This document shows, piece after piece, positions 1 to 7,044 of a DNA stretch of 59,937 nt. The notes below the pieces were generated by a model. The model was not told the DNA's origin. It saw nothing but the letters and a program-made list of their open reading frames with translations, and ran no database searches. The translations under genes were made by a program, and so were the position numbers. The DNA is from Brevinematales bacterium (GTDB lineage: Bacteria; Spirochaetota; Brevinematia; Brevinematales; Thermospiraceae). The stretch is from NCBI GenBank assembly GCA_013177995.1, contig JABLXN010000029.1:1-59937 (forward strand), given 5' to 3'. Positions within the stretch are counted from its first letter, which is position 1; every line of letters starts with the position of its first letter.

Positions 1-184
1 GTACAAAGGTCTCAAGAAAGTAATAAAAAAACAAAAAGTAGTATAAAAATGTTCCTTTCCATAATAAACAAGCCCATTTTTTTGGATAAAAAAGACAAAT
101 AAGCCCTTGTAAACAGAAAAAGCGGGGGAGAGGGGCGTAGCCCCTGACCCAGCAAGGGCAAAAAAGCACCTGTGCAAGGGTCTC
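1..184 (+). repeat. 200-bp GAGACC element, copy 1 (5' end cut by window)
   Basis: This is the first of five related copies. The window starts inside the right arm of the terminal hairpin, continues through an AT-rich middle and the palindromic core GGGGCGTAGCCCC, and ends with CTGTGCAAGGGTCTC at 184. It shares this layout with the copies at 5208-5408 and 50942-51142 in the same orientation. It ends 6 bp before the stop codon of the GAF protein gene. Its left flank is outside the window, so a target duplication cannot be tested. Confidence 0.8.
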
Positions 185-190
185 AAGCCT

Positions 191-982
191 TTATTTTTCC
201 TCTTCTTCTCTGAGAAGACAAGATAACCGATAGGAGGCGATAGTCACAAGATGACACACCATCTCCAGTTCTGCAGAGGTAAAGATTGCGGCATTTTCCT
301 TTTCTGTGAGATTGATCACTCCCAACGCCTCATGCTGATAGGTGACAATCGGCACAATCAAAAAAGAATGAGAGGCATATCCTAACTTGTTGGGACGGGC
401 TATCTCAGGATGCGTCTCTATCTCCGTCACAAAAAGCCTCTTTTGTTTCTGAAACATACGAAAGGCAAGATCATCAAAAGAAAGCTTCTGACCAACCTTG
501 GCCTCAGGAAGCCCCATGGACTTCACAAGGGCCAGTTCCTCCCCCTTTTTGAGAAAAAGAGAAACCCTCCTTGCCCCACACAGCACAAAGCACCCCTCTA
601 TCACAGCCGTAGCCCATTCCGCTGGAGTCATAGCCCGAAGGGGCCTCAGAAAAAGCTCCAAGCGACGAGTCTCCTGTTCGTCTATATGGGGATTCTGTAC
701 CTGAAAATCCTTCCTATCCAGAAGAAGCGAAAGCCGTTTCACCTCTTTGGCTAAATCTGAGGTTACATTTCCCGAAGACTTCTCAAAAGCCCAGATCCAC
801 ACCACCACCATCCCCGAGGCCACAAGAAAGAACGTAAACAGCCACAGTTCCACCATGAAATGCACATAGGCTATGGTTTCATTTTTGGGTAAGCCCTGGT
901 ACACCAACGAAAGCCTGTACACCCAAAAAGCCACTATCACCACGACAACCACACTCAGAAGAAAATCAAAGACCTTTTTCAT
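191..982 (-). CDS. membrane protein with C-terminal GAF domain
   Basis: The 263-residue protein has two hydrophobic membrane segments near the N-terminus (about residues 5-25 and 42-66), a short charged linker, and a GAF-like domain over about residues 110-258. The GAF core is recognisable in the run around GARRVSLFLKK and in the later segment HSFLIVPIVTYQHEALGVIN. GAF domains usually bind small ligands or mediate dimerisation in signalling proteins; no output domain is attached, so it is probably a membrane sensor that acts through a partner. A GGAGC ribosome site precedes the ATG at 982. It is the last gene of a three-gene minus-strand cluster with two TPR proteins. The ligand cannot be predicted. 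Confidence 0.8.
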   Translation of the reverse strand: MKKVFDFLLSVVVVVIVAFWVYRLSLVYQGLPKNETIAYVHFMVELWLFTFFLVASGMVVVWIWAFEKSSGNVTSDLAKEVKRLSLLLDRKDFQVQNPHIDEQETRRLELFLRPLRAMTPAEWATAVIEGCFVLCGARRVSLFLKKGEELALVKSMGLPEAKVGQKLSFDDLAFRMFQKQKRLFVTEIETHPEIARPNKLGYASHSFLIVPIVTYQHEALGVINLTEKENAAIFTSAELEMVCHLVTIASYRLSCLLREEEEK

Positions 983-998
983 CTCTTGCTCCTTTTGC

Positions 999-2720
999 TT
1001 AATTGAGCAGGAAGGTAGTCACATCCTCACACTGAAAATACTGTATTTTTGTATTGGTTTCTAACCAGCGGACCGCCTCTGTGGAAAGGGGAGAAGTAGA
1101 GACCATAACAATTCTCTCCACACCAAATTCCTTGGCCGAAGAAAGGAGATTGGTGAGATAGATAGACCCTATAGGTTCTGTCCAGCGACGAAGACAAAAG
1201 AGTACCCGGGAGCGTTTGTCTGTTTTCTCCTCACAGAGAAGATCAAAACCCTTGCCTTCTCCATAGGCGTTGGAATCCACCTTGACCACCTGACTCAGGA
1301 TACGAAACCCCATATCAGAGGCTAGTTCTCTTGCCACCATCGTAAAAGACGGAAAATCCACAGAAAGAAGCGATCCGCAGGGATTGTCAGGTTGTATCCC
1401 AAGAGTCTCATATTTCCCCTGTTTCTGCGTCGTTTTCTGCCCACCTGTATCACTTTTCTTTTTGATAATATCCTTTGGTACAAGATATTTTTCAAGGATG
1501 GGAACAGGATCAAACGTTACAGAAATCCTTGGTCTGAAGTTCATCCAGAGTTCTTCTTTGGTGAGAAAGCTCGAGAGCCACTGCTGATAGACCGTCTCAA
1601 TTTTCACCAGGGCATCCTTTGCCTCATTCTCCAACCGAGCATAGTCCAAGGTCTGTCTGATGGAAACACCTGTATAGGTTTCTTTTTCCTGTTCTTTTTT
1701 CCATTTGTCCAGCGTAGAGAGAAGCTTGTAGAGATAACTCTGACTCTGCTTGGACTCCATGGTGGTGCCACCATCAGAGTTGGCATCGGCAATCTCCTTT
1801 TGAAAATTCATCCGAAGTTCATCAAGAGCATTGTCATAATACCCTTGTTTTGTCCTGAGCATAATAAGAGCCATGGAGAGTTCCCTTTGCCTGCTCCCGC
1901 TATCATCAGAAGACAAATCTATCATATTCTTGAGTTGATCGAAGAGCTGTTTGGCCACATCGTAGTTTTTAGCGTGAAGGTAACAGACAAAAAGAAGTTT
2001 CACCCCAAAATACATCATCCCTATCGCTGGCGACAGGTTACTATTCAGGGCAACCTCCATCACCTCACGTGACCTTTGATACGCTCCCGTTTTGAAATAG
2101 GCATAACTCAAAAGAAACAAAAACTCAAGGTCTCTGCCTAAAGGTTTTTCAAGCGCTTCTAACATAGGGAGGGCCTGTTCCACCCTATCAGTCATCAAAA
2201 GACAAAAGGCATACTGCTTGAGAAAAGGAGGCTCATCCTTGAGAAAAACCGCCCCCTTCTCATAAAAGCTCAACGCCCGAAAGAATGCCTTCTGGGAAAA
2301 GAGAATTTCCGCAATCTCTCGAATCACATCCTTGGCCGATGGGATGATCTGATACGCCTGCAAAAGATAGTCTAAAGCATCATTATCCCGTCCAAGCCGA
2401 CGGTAGAGCATTCCCACCCGACGGTAGAGTTCAAACATGGTGAAAAGCTTTGATTCCTTGCCAATCTCAATAAGCTTGACATAGTACCCGATAGCCTCAG
2501 GCAAAAGCCCTTTTTCCTCATTGATATTGCCCAAATGCCAGAGAGCATCGATATTGTCAGGATCCTGACGAAGAGATTCCATAAAGATAGAAAGGGCTGT
2601 GTCAAGATCACCACTCTCCACAGCCCTCTGTGCCTTCTTGGTTTTGCCCTCCTGCATGGTGGCATAGAGAAAATAGGCGGTTAGCCCCGCTAAAGCAATT
2701 GCCACCAAAAACCATCCCAT
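999..2720 (-). CDS. membrane-anchored TPR protein with Mrr-like C-terminal domain
   Basis: This 573-residue protein starts with a single membrane helix (residues 2-21). A long series of tetratricopeptide-type helices follows over about residues 27-300, for example the repeat around DNIDALWHLGNINEEKG. After a charged linker, the last 120 residues look like a restriction-endonuclease/Mrr-type fold (GKGFDLLCEEK, then VLFCLRRW). In active Mrr enzymes the second motif is normally (Q/E)xK; here the lysine position is not conserved, so the domain is probably non-catalytic. TPR proteins with one membrane helix are common in spirochaete envelopes, where some form the flagellar collar, but I cannot assign that role. 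It lies between a secreted TPR protein and the GAF protein. Confidence 0.75.
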   Translation of the reverse strand: MGWFLVAIALAGLTAYFLYATMQEGKTKKAQRAVESGDLDTALSIFMESLRQDPDNIDALWHLGNINEEKGLLPEAIGYYVKLIEIGKESKLFTMFELYRRVGMLYRRLGRDNDALDYLLQAYQIIPSAKDVIREIAEILFSQKAFFRALSFYEKGAVFLKDEPPFLKQYAFCLLMTDRVEQALPMLEALEKPLGRDLEFLFLLSYAYFKTGAYQRSREVMEVALNSNLSPAIGMMYFGVKLLFVCYLHAKNYDVAKQLFDQLKNMIDLSSDDSGSRQRELSMALIMLRTKQGYYDNALDELRMNFQKEIADANSDGGTTMESKQSQSYLYKLLSTLDKWKKEQEKETYTGVSIRQTLDYARLENEAKDALVKIETVYQQWLSSFLTKEELWMNFRPRISVTFDPVPILEKYLVPKDIIKKKSDTGGQKTTQKQGKYETLGIQPDNPCGSLLSVDFPSFTMVARELASDMGFRILSQVVKVDSNAYGEGKGFDLLCEEKTDKRSRVLFCLRRWTEPIGSIYLTNLLSSAKEFGVERIVMVSTSPLSTEAVRWLETNTKIQYFQCEDVTTFLLN

Positions 2721-2738
2721 GAGATACCTCGAGTGGGA

Positions 2739-3248
2739 CTACAGGTTTTTCAACCGACTATCCAATTCCTGTTCTGGAAGGCCAGCCTCTTTGGCCATAA
2801 AGGCATATTCCTTGGCCTTGTCCTTCTGCCCCAACTCAAGATACGCGAGAGCCACCTGTTCATAGATGCGGGCATCTCTCTTGGCATCAAGAGCCATGAG
2901 ATAGAGATTGATTCTTGTTTGAGTATTTCCTGCCCTCTGAGCCTCTGCCACAAAAGAAGCGAAGGTTTTCTCAGCATCGTAGGTGAGATTCACCTTGAAA
3001 TGTTGAGCAAGAAGACTTCTTGCCTCTGCGGCAGCCTCACCCATCGGATAGAGTCTATTGGCATAGATAAAACAATTCTTGGCTTTGGAGTACTTCTTCA
3101 CCTGGAGATAAGCCTTGCCTGTCTGAAGCCAATCCTGTGCAAGCGTTTTGCGGGCATCGGGAGAATACATCGAATAATCCTGACCAAAGACAAGCGAAAA
3201 TGCCAACATCCCAAAGATAACCATCCACTGCCATCGACTTATTTTCAT
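2739..3248 (-). CDS. secreted TPR-like protein
   Basis: I place the start at the ATG at 3248 because GGAGGG lies just upstream and the protein then begins with a classic signal peptide (KISRW, then the hydrophobic run MVIFGMLAFSLVFG). The mature part of the 169-residue product is alpha-helical with TPR-like pairs, such as ARKTLAQDWLQTGKAYLQVK and EQVALAYLELGQKDKAKEY. It should be periplasmic and mediate protein-protein contacts. It is the first gene of the cluster running to 191 and is read from a good sigma-70 promoter at 3286-3314. No specific function is recognised. Confidence 0.75.
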   Translation of the reverse strand: MKISRWQWMVIFGMLAFSLVFGQDYSMYSPDARKTLAQDWLQTGKAYLQVKKYSKAKNCFIYANRLYPMGEAAAEARSLLAQHFKVNLTYDAEKTFASFVAEAQRAGNTQTRINLYLMALDAKRDARIYEQVALAYLELGQKDKAKEYAFMAKEAGLPEQELDSRLKNL

Positions 3249-3285
3249 ACGTTCCCTCCTCGTCAAACTGTGCTTTTCCACTATG

Positions 3286-3314
3286 ATTATAACAGAAGAA
3301 AGAAAGAAAATCAA
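3286..3314 (-). promoter_or_regulatory. sigma-70 promoter of the TPR/GAF cluster
   Basis: On the minus strand the sequence reads TTGATT, 17 bases, TATAAT, 38 bp before the ATG at 3248. It is back to back with the plus-strand promoter at 3334-3362, so the two gene sets are divergent. Confidence 0.8.
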
Positions 3315-3333
3315 GGCTTTGAAAAAGATTTTG

Positions 3334-3362
3334 TTGACTTTTTCTTCTGCTGAAAGTATAAT
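3334..3362 (+). promoter_or_regulatory. sigma-70 promoter of the FecR-like gene
   Basis: TTGACT, 17 bases, TATAAT, 25 bp before the ATG at 3388. Spacing and hexamers are near consensus. Confidence 0.85.
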
Positions 3363-3387
3363 ATTTTAGAAAAAACAGGAGGCCCCT

Positions 3388-4932
3388 ATGAAACAATGGC
3401 CGAAAGTATGTGTTTTTCTCTTCGCTACTTTCTCTTTTGTGTTTGGGAGTGAACTTTCTCTCAAGGTACTCTCCTATATCGGCAAATTGGAGTATGCCAC
3501 CATAGAATTTGGTCCATGGAAGCCCCTCGATGTTGATGACACCGTTCCTGAAAAAGGGTTTCTCAGGCTGAGTTCTGCCTCTGATAGCGCTGAACTTCTC
3601 AGAAGTGATGGGGTGGTTATCCGGCTGATAGGCAAGACGACGGTTTCTGTGGAAAGCCTCTTTCAGGCACAAAAACCCAAACAGGGGCTTGCCGGGCTTT
3701 TCAGAAAAAAGCGTCCTCTCATTGAAATCAAAAATGAAGTAGCTGTAGCGGCCGTTCGAGGAAGCATGCAGGGCACCACTCCTCCTCAACCAGAATCAAC
3801 CAACAAACAGACGCCCCCTGTTCTTGGCTTTTCCATAGGTATAGGTGGTCTTTTTGCTTATGATAGACAAGGGCTTCTCGTCAAAGGAGGATATTCCAAT
3901 GATCTCGGGAACATCAACCTTCTTCTGCCCCTCGTATGGAACACCAATGGTCTCATAGACAACCAGTGGAAGACGTTAGACGGCTGGCTTGCTCTTTTGG
4001 ACACGTTCTCCATAGGAAGAGAAACAGAGTTTTTCTTCGCCCACTACGGAGAAAAAGAACTCTCCTTAGGCGAAGGATTTCTCTTTGAGAGAAACATTCG
4101 TCATTATCACCGAAGTCGGTACTCAGAAAACATCCTCCTTGCCCAGATAAACTTTGGGGATGTGGGAGTTCGTGGGTTTGTAGATAGACCAGCCGATCCA
4201 GACCTCTGGGCCATCGAAGCCTTCATCAGACCCTTCTGGGGCACGGAAGGCCCAATGGAATCGTTTGTGATCAAGGGATTTGTGCTCAATGAGCGGGATA
4301 GTCGTTCTCTCTTTTTCCCTGGAGAGTTTCAGACAACCAATGGAGAGGTGGCCTATCTTACAGGGTACGGGCTTTCTACTCGGGTGCCCGTTATTGATAC
4401 AAAACCCTGGTCTCTTGCCCTCTTTGGAGAGATTTCAGGCCTCAACGAAAAGACGGGGATCATGGGAGGGCTTTCCTTTGGTCATCAGAGGATAGCCTCA
4501 CTGGACTTCTCCATAGGAAGGGGAGAGGCTGGGTATATCCCGTGGTATTTTGATAGTGCTAGTCGTTACCTGAGAGCTTTCTCTAGCGCTAGAGTAGCCC
4601 AAGCAACTAACGAAACCATCGCCTGGAGTATCGGGGGCACCATAGGAACAGAAGACTTGATTTGTGGGACATGGAATCTCAAAAACTCTAAAGAAGAGTG
4701 GAAACTTCAAATGGGAATAACTACAGGGGGAAACGTTTCCTTTGTGTCTGTGTACGCAGGCACAGAGACAGCGTGGAACCAAACCTCTTCCGCCTTCAGC
4801 CCAGAGAATACCCTCTCTCTCGTGAGAGTGGGCCTCGCTGTTGGCAGGTTCTCCCTCACCACGGAGTACACCCAGGCCCTCTCAGAGTGGGAGAAAGGCA
4901 CCGTCTCTTTTGTGGTGGAAGTGGGGTTTTAG
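3388..4932 (+). CDS. exported FecR-like domain protein with beta-barrel-like C-terminus
   Basis: The 514-residue protein has a signal peptide (residues 1-20, ending SFVFGS). A FecR-type domain follows over about residues 25-130, with the run ELLRSDGVVIRLIG and the typical NEVAVAAVRGSMQG segment. From about residue 150 to the end it alternates short polar turns with beta strands of aromatic residues and ends in phenylalanine (SFVVEVGF), as outer-membrane barrels often do. It is probably an outer-membrane or surface protein; FecR homology in such proteins does not imply iron signalling. AGGAGG precedes the start. The barrel reading is inferred from strand pattern only. Confidence 0.75.
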   Translation: MKQWPKVCVFLFATFSFVFGSELSLKVLSYIGKLEYATIEFGPWKPLDVDDTVPEKGFLRLSSASDSAELLRSDGVVIRLIGKTTVSVESLFQAQKPKQGLAGLFRKKRPLIEIKNEVAVAAVRGSMQGTTPPQPESTNKQTPPVLGFSIGIGGLFAYDRQGLLVKGGYSNDLGNINLLLPLVWNTNGLIDNQWKTLDGWLALLDTFSIGRETEFFFAHYGEKELSLGEGFLFERNIRHYHRSRYSENILLAQINFGDVGVRGFVDRPADPDLWAIEAFIRPFWGTEGPMESFVIKGFVLNERDSRSLFFPGEFQTTNGEVAYLTGYGLSTRVPVIDTKPWSLALFGEISGLNEKTGIMGGLSFGHQRIASLDFSIGRGEAGYIPWYFDSASRYLRAFSSARVAQATNETIAWSIGGTIGTEDLICGTWNLKNSKEEWKLQMGITTGGNVSFVSVYAGTETAWNQTSSAFSPENTLSLVRVGLAVGRFSLTTEYTQALSEWEKGTVSFVVEVGF

Positions 4933-4933
4933 G

Positions 4934-5101
4934 TCAAAAGACATCATCCTTTCCAGAAACTTCGTCTTCCTCCTGATGGAGAGCATCCCCGCCTGTCAGA
5001 ATTTCCTCTATATTCCCCAGCCTCACCACCTGCCAATCCTGTGGCAGTGGTCCGAGGTCGGTTTGCCGGAAGTTGGTTTCTTCGTAAAACTCAAAACTCA
5101 T
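4934..5101 (-). pseudogene. hsdS: type I restriction specificity subunit (HsdS), N-terminal fragment
   Basis: On the minus strand, an ATG at 5101 overlaps the stop codon of the AlbA_2-type remnant (ATGA). It opens a 55-codon frame whose first 35 residues match the start of HsdS proteins: FYEETNFRQTDLGPLPQDW, followed by VVRLGNIEEILTGG. Full HsdS is about 400 residues, so only the beginning of the first target-recognition domain is left. The remainder was lost where the frame runs into the end of the FecR-like gene. It cannot specify DNA methylation or cleavage. Confidence 0.75.
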
Positions 5102-5617
5102 CTTTCCTCTACCTCCCAGTGTCCGCCTTTGTCTGGACCGATGCGTTTGATTTTATTTTTTTCTTTTAAGATTTTCAGATGATATTTTACTCCGTCTTCA
5201 GAAATATGAGACCTTTGCACGAATGTGCGAAGGTCTCAAAAAAGTAATAAAGAAACAAAAATTAGTATCAAAATATTCCGTGCTGTAATAAATAAACCAA
5301 TTTTTTTGAATAAAAAAGACAAACCGGCCCTTTAAACAGAAAAAACGGGGTTTCAGGGGCATAGCCCCTGACCCAGAGAGGGGAAGAAAACACCCGTGCA
5401 AGGGTCTCACATCCATAATCTCTGCTTTGAGCTTATTGGAAATAGGAATACCCTTTACTTCTCCCTCATCGGTAACACCAATGAAGATTCTCCCCCCTTC
5501 CGTATTGGCAAAAGCGACCATTTCTTTTGCAATATTTTTTGCATCAAAACTTTCCTTAAACTCAAGCCTCAATCCTTCACCCTGCTGTAAGAGAAATTCA
5601 AATTCTTCTTGTTTCAA
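5098..5617 (-). pseudogene. AlbA_2 (Schlafen-like) DNA-binding regulator, broken by a repeat element
   Basis: The N-terminal piece (5617 down to 5409, TTG start after GGAGATGGG) encodes 69 residues of an AlbA_2 domain, with GLRLEFKESFDAKNIAKEM and AFANTEGGRIFIGVTDEG. The C-terminal piece (5207 down to 5098) encodes the winged-helix tail typical of the same family, with SEDGVKYHLKILKEKN and KRIGPDKGGHWEV. Between them lies only the 201-bp repeat; the several hundred residues expected in the middle are gone. Such proteins often sit in type I restriction loci, which agrees with the adjoining hsdS fragment. The gene is non-functional. Confidence 0.8.
5208..5408 (+). repeat. 200-bp GAGACC element, copy 2
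   Basis: This is a complete copy. It starts with a perfect hairpin (GAGACCTTCGCAC, loop GAAT, then the complement), continues with the AT-rich middle and GGGGCATAGCCCC core, and ends with CACCCGTGCAAGGGTCTC. The two flanks (AATAT left, ACATC right) do not match, unlike the copies at 35826 and 50942. Because the host gene has also lost its middle, this copy probably marks a deletion made by recombination between two copies. Confidence 0.85.
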
Positions 5618-5765
5618 TTCCCATCTCCTGAAACTAATAAACTTTTTATTTTGTCTAACTCTGCACTCTGAAACTCTTTATAATCTCCCACAACCTCTCA
5701 TCTGACAATCTTTTTTCCTCTTTTGCTTCTCCTCCTTGAGAGTATACCACAAAACCTCACGCCTG

Positions 5766-5927
5766 TTAATCTCCCTCTCCAAACACCGCCTTGAAATCTG
5801 TGAAAGTCAAACTCCATTTCTGAAACCACCGGCCTGTGGCTGGATTCTCTGTCATCATCTCATCTTTTCCTATCTTGAGGTCGCTCTCGGCTTTTATGAT
5901 CCATTTTTCTATAGTTTCTTTTCTCAT
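5766..5927 (-). pseudogene. HEPN (HepT-type) toxin, truncated N-terminal fragment
   Basis: An ATG at 5927 overlaps the stop of the MNT gene and opens a 53-codon frame. The first 30 residues read as the start of a HEPN-domain protein (MRKETIEKWIIKAESDLKIG, then KDEMMTENPAT). After that the frame turns into unrelated sequence and stops. The conserved RX4-6H active-site region of HEPN RNases lies further on and is missing, so no active toxin remains. Overlapping MNT-HEPN pairs are a known toxin-antitoxin arrangement (MntA/HepT). Confidence 0.65.
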
Positions 5928-6253
5928 AGATGCTGACCTTCCCTCAGGACATAATAGGCAAGATACTCTGGATCATTCTGCCTTTCCTTGATAACGCTTG
6001 CCGGCTGAATGAGAATATCCGCTGGAATCTTGTTTTTGCTCAAACGAGTGGTTATGGACGCTACGAGCTTTCTCTTCACGGAAAATTCTATATCCCTATC
6101 AATGAGAACATAAAAATCCCAATCGCTATCCGGTGTCTCTTCCCCTCTTGCACGAGAACCAAAAAGAATAAGGTCCACCACCCTATATCCCGTTTTTTCT
6201 ATTTCTTCGTTGATCACCTTCTTGACAAAGGCCAAGATATCTTCTTTTGCCAT
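5924..6253 (-). CDS. MNT-type nucleotidyltransferase (MntA-like antitoxin)
   Basis: The start at 6253 is chosen because a GAGGAA ribosome site precedes it and the upstream extension is not family-like. The 109-residue protein has the minimal nucleotidyltransferase motif LILFGSRARGEETPDSDWDF, with the GS pair and the DxD metal-binding aspartates. In MntA/HepT systems this protein AMPylates and silences the HEPN RNase. Here the partner immediately downstream is truncated, so the gene is an orphan that may be on its way to loss or may act on a distant HEPN protein. Confidence 0.8.
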   Translation of the reverse strand: MAKEDILAFVKKVINEEIEKTGYRVVDLILFGSRARGEETPDSDWDFYVLIDRDIEFSVKRKLVASITTRLSKNKIPADILIQPASVIKERQNDPEYLAYYVLREGQHL

Positions 6254-6348
6254 TCTGGTTCCTCTTTCCTCATCAGCTTTTCGCATACCCTGTGTTCCTT
6301 ATTATCCCCCTTTTTCCTCTATCATTATACCTTCTTCCCTTTCCCCTG

Positions 6349-7044
6349 TCAATCCTCCCCAAACACCGCCTTGAGATAGGCATACCGCTGGTAGAGGATC
6401 TTGAGATGCCCAAAATCATACGGTCCATACTTTACAGGGCTCGAGAGAATGACAAGAAGCCGCATCTTCTGGTCTCTGGAAAGCATCCATACTGGCGCCC
6501 GATAGTGATAAAAACTCCCCTGCTGAATACCAAAGACACCCGGTCCCCATTCGGCTGTATTGAGATAGAGTTCAAGGATACGCTTTTTGGGAAGCACCAC
6601 CTCCATCTCAAGGGCAATGAGAAGCTCAAGATACTTGCGAAGATAGCTCTTTCCAGGCCAGAGGAAAAGCGTTCTGGCAAGTTGCTGGGTGATAGTACTT
6701 CCTCCATAAAAGGGCTTTCGAAGCTTCATATTCCGCTCCAATGCCCGTTTCATGGCCATCCATTCCACTCCATGATGGCGATAAAAACCATCATCCTCGA
6801 GGGCAACCACCATGGTTCTGATATCCCCCGGTATCTCCTGGAGGGGAAGATACACCATAGGATACACCCGTTGCCGGCTCACCCACTGCCGATAGAGCAT
6901 AATTCCCGTTATCGGCGGGTTCACAAACCGAACAAACGCCAAGAGAAAGAACACCACCCCCAAAAAAAGAGCATGGAGGATAACCACCCACCTCACCACC
7001 CCCTCTATGAAAACCCACCAGGCTAATGAATCCCGCTCGCTCAT
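6349..7044 (-). CDS. mtgA: monofunctional peptidoglycan glycosyltransferase
   Basis: The 231-residue protein has one N-terminal membrane helix (about 15-40) and a single GT51 domain. Visible motifs are the catalytic-glutamate segment VVALEDDGFYRHHGVEW, GGSTITQQLARTLFLW, a basic KSYLRKYLE segment and LNTAEWGPGVFGIQQGS. It polymerises lipid II into glycan strands at the outer face of the inner membrane and lacks the transpeptidase domain of class A penicillin-binding proteins. Its length is normal for MtgA. The start codon overlaps the polA stop by 4 nt, so the two are translationally coupled. Confidence 0.92.
   Translation of the reverse strand: MSERDSLAWWVFIEGVVRWVVILHALFLGVVFFLLAFVRFVNPPITGIMLYRQWVSRQRVYPMVYLPLQEIPGDIRTMVVALEDDGFYRHHGVEWMAMKRALERNMKLRKPFYGGSTITQQLARTLFLWPGKSYLRKYLELLIALEMEVVLPKKRILELYLNTAEWGPGVFGIQQGSFYHYRAPVWMLSRDQKMRLLVILSSPVKYGPYDFGHLKILYQRYAYLKAVFGED

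Noticed and set aside
1-184. riboswitch or leader RNA upstream of the first gene
   Set aside because: It lies downstream of the minus-strand gene and is a copy of the dispersed element.
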